From contig JBGQDM010000145.1 in NCBI GenBank assembly GCA_041495845.1, positions 1 to 6,475 of the forward strand: a stretch of DNA of 6,475 nt, in the 5' to 3' direction. This document shows, piece by piece, positions 6,077-6,475 of this stretch. Under the pieces are notes generated by a model. The model did no database searches. It saw nothing but the letters and a program-made list of their open reading frames with translations, and had not been told where the DNA came from. This stretch comes from JBGQDM01 sp041495845 (GTDB lineage Bacteria > Acidobacteriota > Terriglobia > Terriglobales > Acidobacteriaceae). Numbering within the stretch: the first letter of the stretch is position 1; every line of letters begins with the position of its first letter. A program made the position numbers and the translations under genes.

Positions 6077-6475
6077 GTGGCGTGGCTCGTCCAACCCGTA
6101 GCGCAGGAAGAATGCGAGCGTCTGGCGCGTGATCTGCACGCCCTGCCGGGGATGCGTGGCAGTGATTCTTCCGCTTCCCTGCTGGCACGAATTTTGTTGC
6201 ACCGCGGAATCTCCTCCGCCGATCAAGCCGCGCGCTTCCTGAACCCGTCGCTCAGCGATTTGCACTCCCCCTACGCCATGCTCGGTATGACAGCGGCGGT
6301 GGAACGACTGGCAGCGGCCATCGAGCGCAAGGACGACATCCTCATCTACGGCGACTATGACGTGGACGGGACCACCGCGGTCGTCTTGCTGAAAACTGCC
6401 ATCGAGCTCTGCGGCGGCACAGCTGATTTCCACGTGCCCCATCGCATTCGCGAAGGCTACGGCATGAAGGACGAG
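6077..6475 (+). CDS. recJ: Single-stranded-DNA-specific exonuclease RecJ, N-terminal part
   Basis: RecJ is a Mn/Mg-dependent 5'-3' exonuclease on single-stranded DNA, acting in RecF-type recombination, base excision repair and mismatch repair. The 133 residues in the window include the N-terminal region (LLARILLHRGISSADQAARFL, with FLNPSLSDLHSPYAM at 54-68) and DHH-family motif I, ILIYGDYDVDGTT (88-100), whose Asp residues at 93, 95 and 97 serve metal binding. Next come HVPHRIREGYGM (119-130). RecJ is usually about 560-600 residues, so roughly three quarters lies beyond the window. The start is GTG at 6077: it is the first possible start after the in-frame TGA at 6065-6067, and the resulting VAWLVQPV beginning (initiator Met in vivo) fits RecJ N-termini. 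No strong ribosome site is visible, so coupling to the upstream gene is likely. Confidence 0.95.
   Translation, partial: MAWLVQPVAQEECERLARDLHALPGMRGSDSSASLLARILLHRGISSADQAARFLNPSLSDLHSPYAMLGMTAAVERLAAAIERKDDILIYGDYDVDGTTAVVLLKTAIELCGGTADFHVPHRIREGYGMKDE

Noticed and set aside
5621..6442. Minus-strand frame of 273 residues across the right end
   Set aside because: It covers the 155-residue gene and recJ in antisense; RecJ motif I on the plus strand settles the coding strand.

Overview
The window looks like a piece of a high-GC Gram-negative chromosome, most plausibly from the Acidobacteriota. This assignment is inference: it rests on the protein style (an LptC/LptA fusion, a sigma-54 factor with a long Pro/Ala insert, a DUF507-type protein) and on the gene order, not on a database search. 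Every base from 1 to about 5478 that codes does so on the minus strand; the right end is divergent and codes on the plus strand. I see no tRNA, rRNA, CRISPR array, insertion sequence or phage gene.

Minus-strand block, read in the direction of transcription (right to left): a 92-residue DUF507-like protein (5478-5200); a near-consensus sigma-70 promoter (5144-5116); an RDD-type membrane protein with an N-terminal zinc ribbon (5104-4517); a very long LptC/LptA-like LPS-bridge protein (4464-2209); lptB, the ATPase of the LPS exporter (2208-1480), whose ATG directly follows the stop of the bridge gene; a 148-base gap that folds into three consecutive hairpins; and rpoN, encoding sigma-54 (1331-1), cut by the left window edge. 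The order lptC/A - lptB - rpoN is the same as in the classical proteobacterial LPS-transport/rpoN cluster, except that the periplasmic parts are one polypeptide.

Plus-strand block: a promoter at 5551-5580, an uncharacterised acidic 155-residue protein (5600-6067), and nine bases later the GTG start of recJ, the single-strand 5'-3' exonuclease, cut by the right window edge.

How the genes work together: the long bridge protein should be anchored in the inner membrane and span the periplasm, with LptB powering LPS extraction through LptF/LptG, which are not in this window. RpoN is the alternative sigma factor genetically tied to envelope clusters in many Gram-negatives. The most interesting non-coding signals are a sigma-54-type -24/-12 match exactly at the bridge-gene/lptB junction, two genes upstream of rpoN counting the bridge gene, and the triple hairpin in the rpoN leader. 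The large plus-strand reading frames between 30 and 4413 are antisense shadows caused by high GC.
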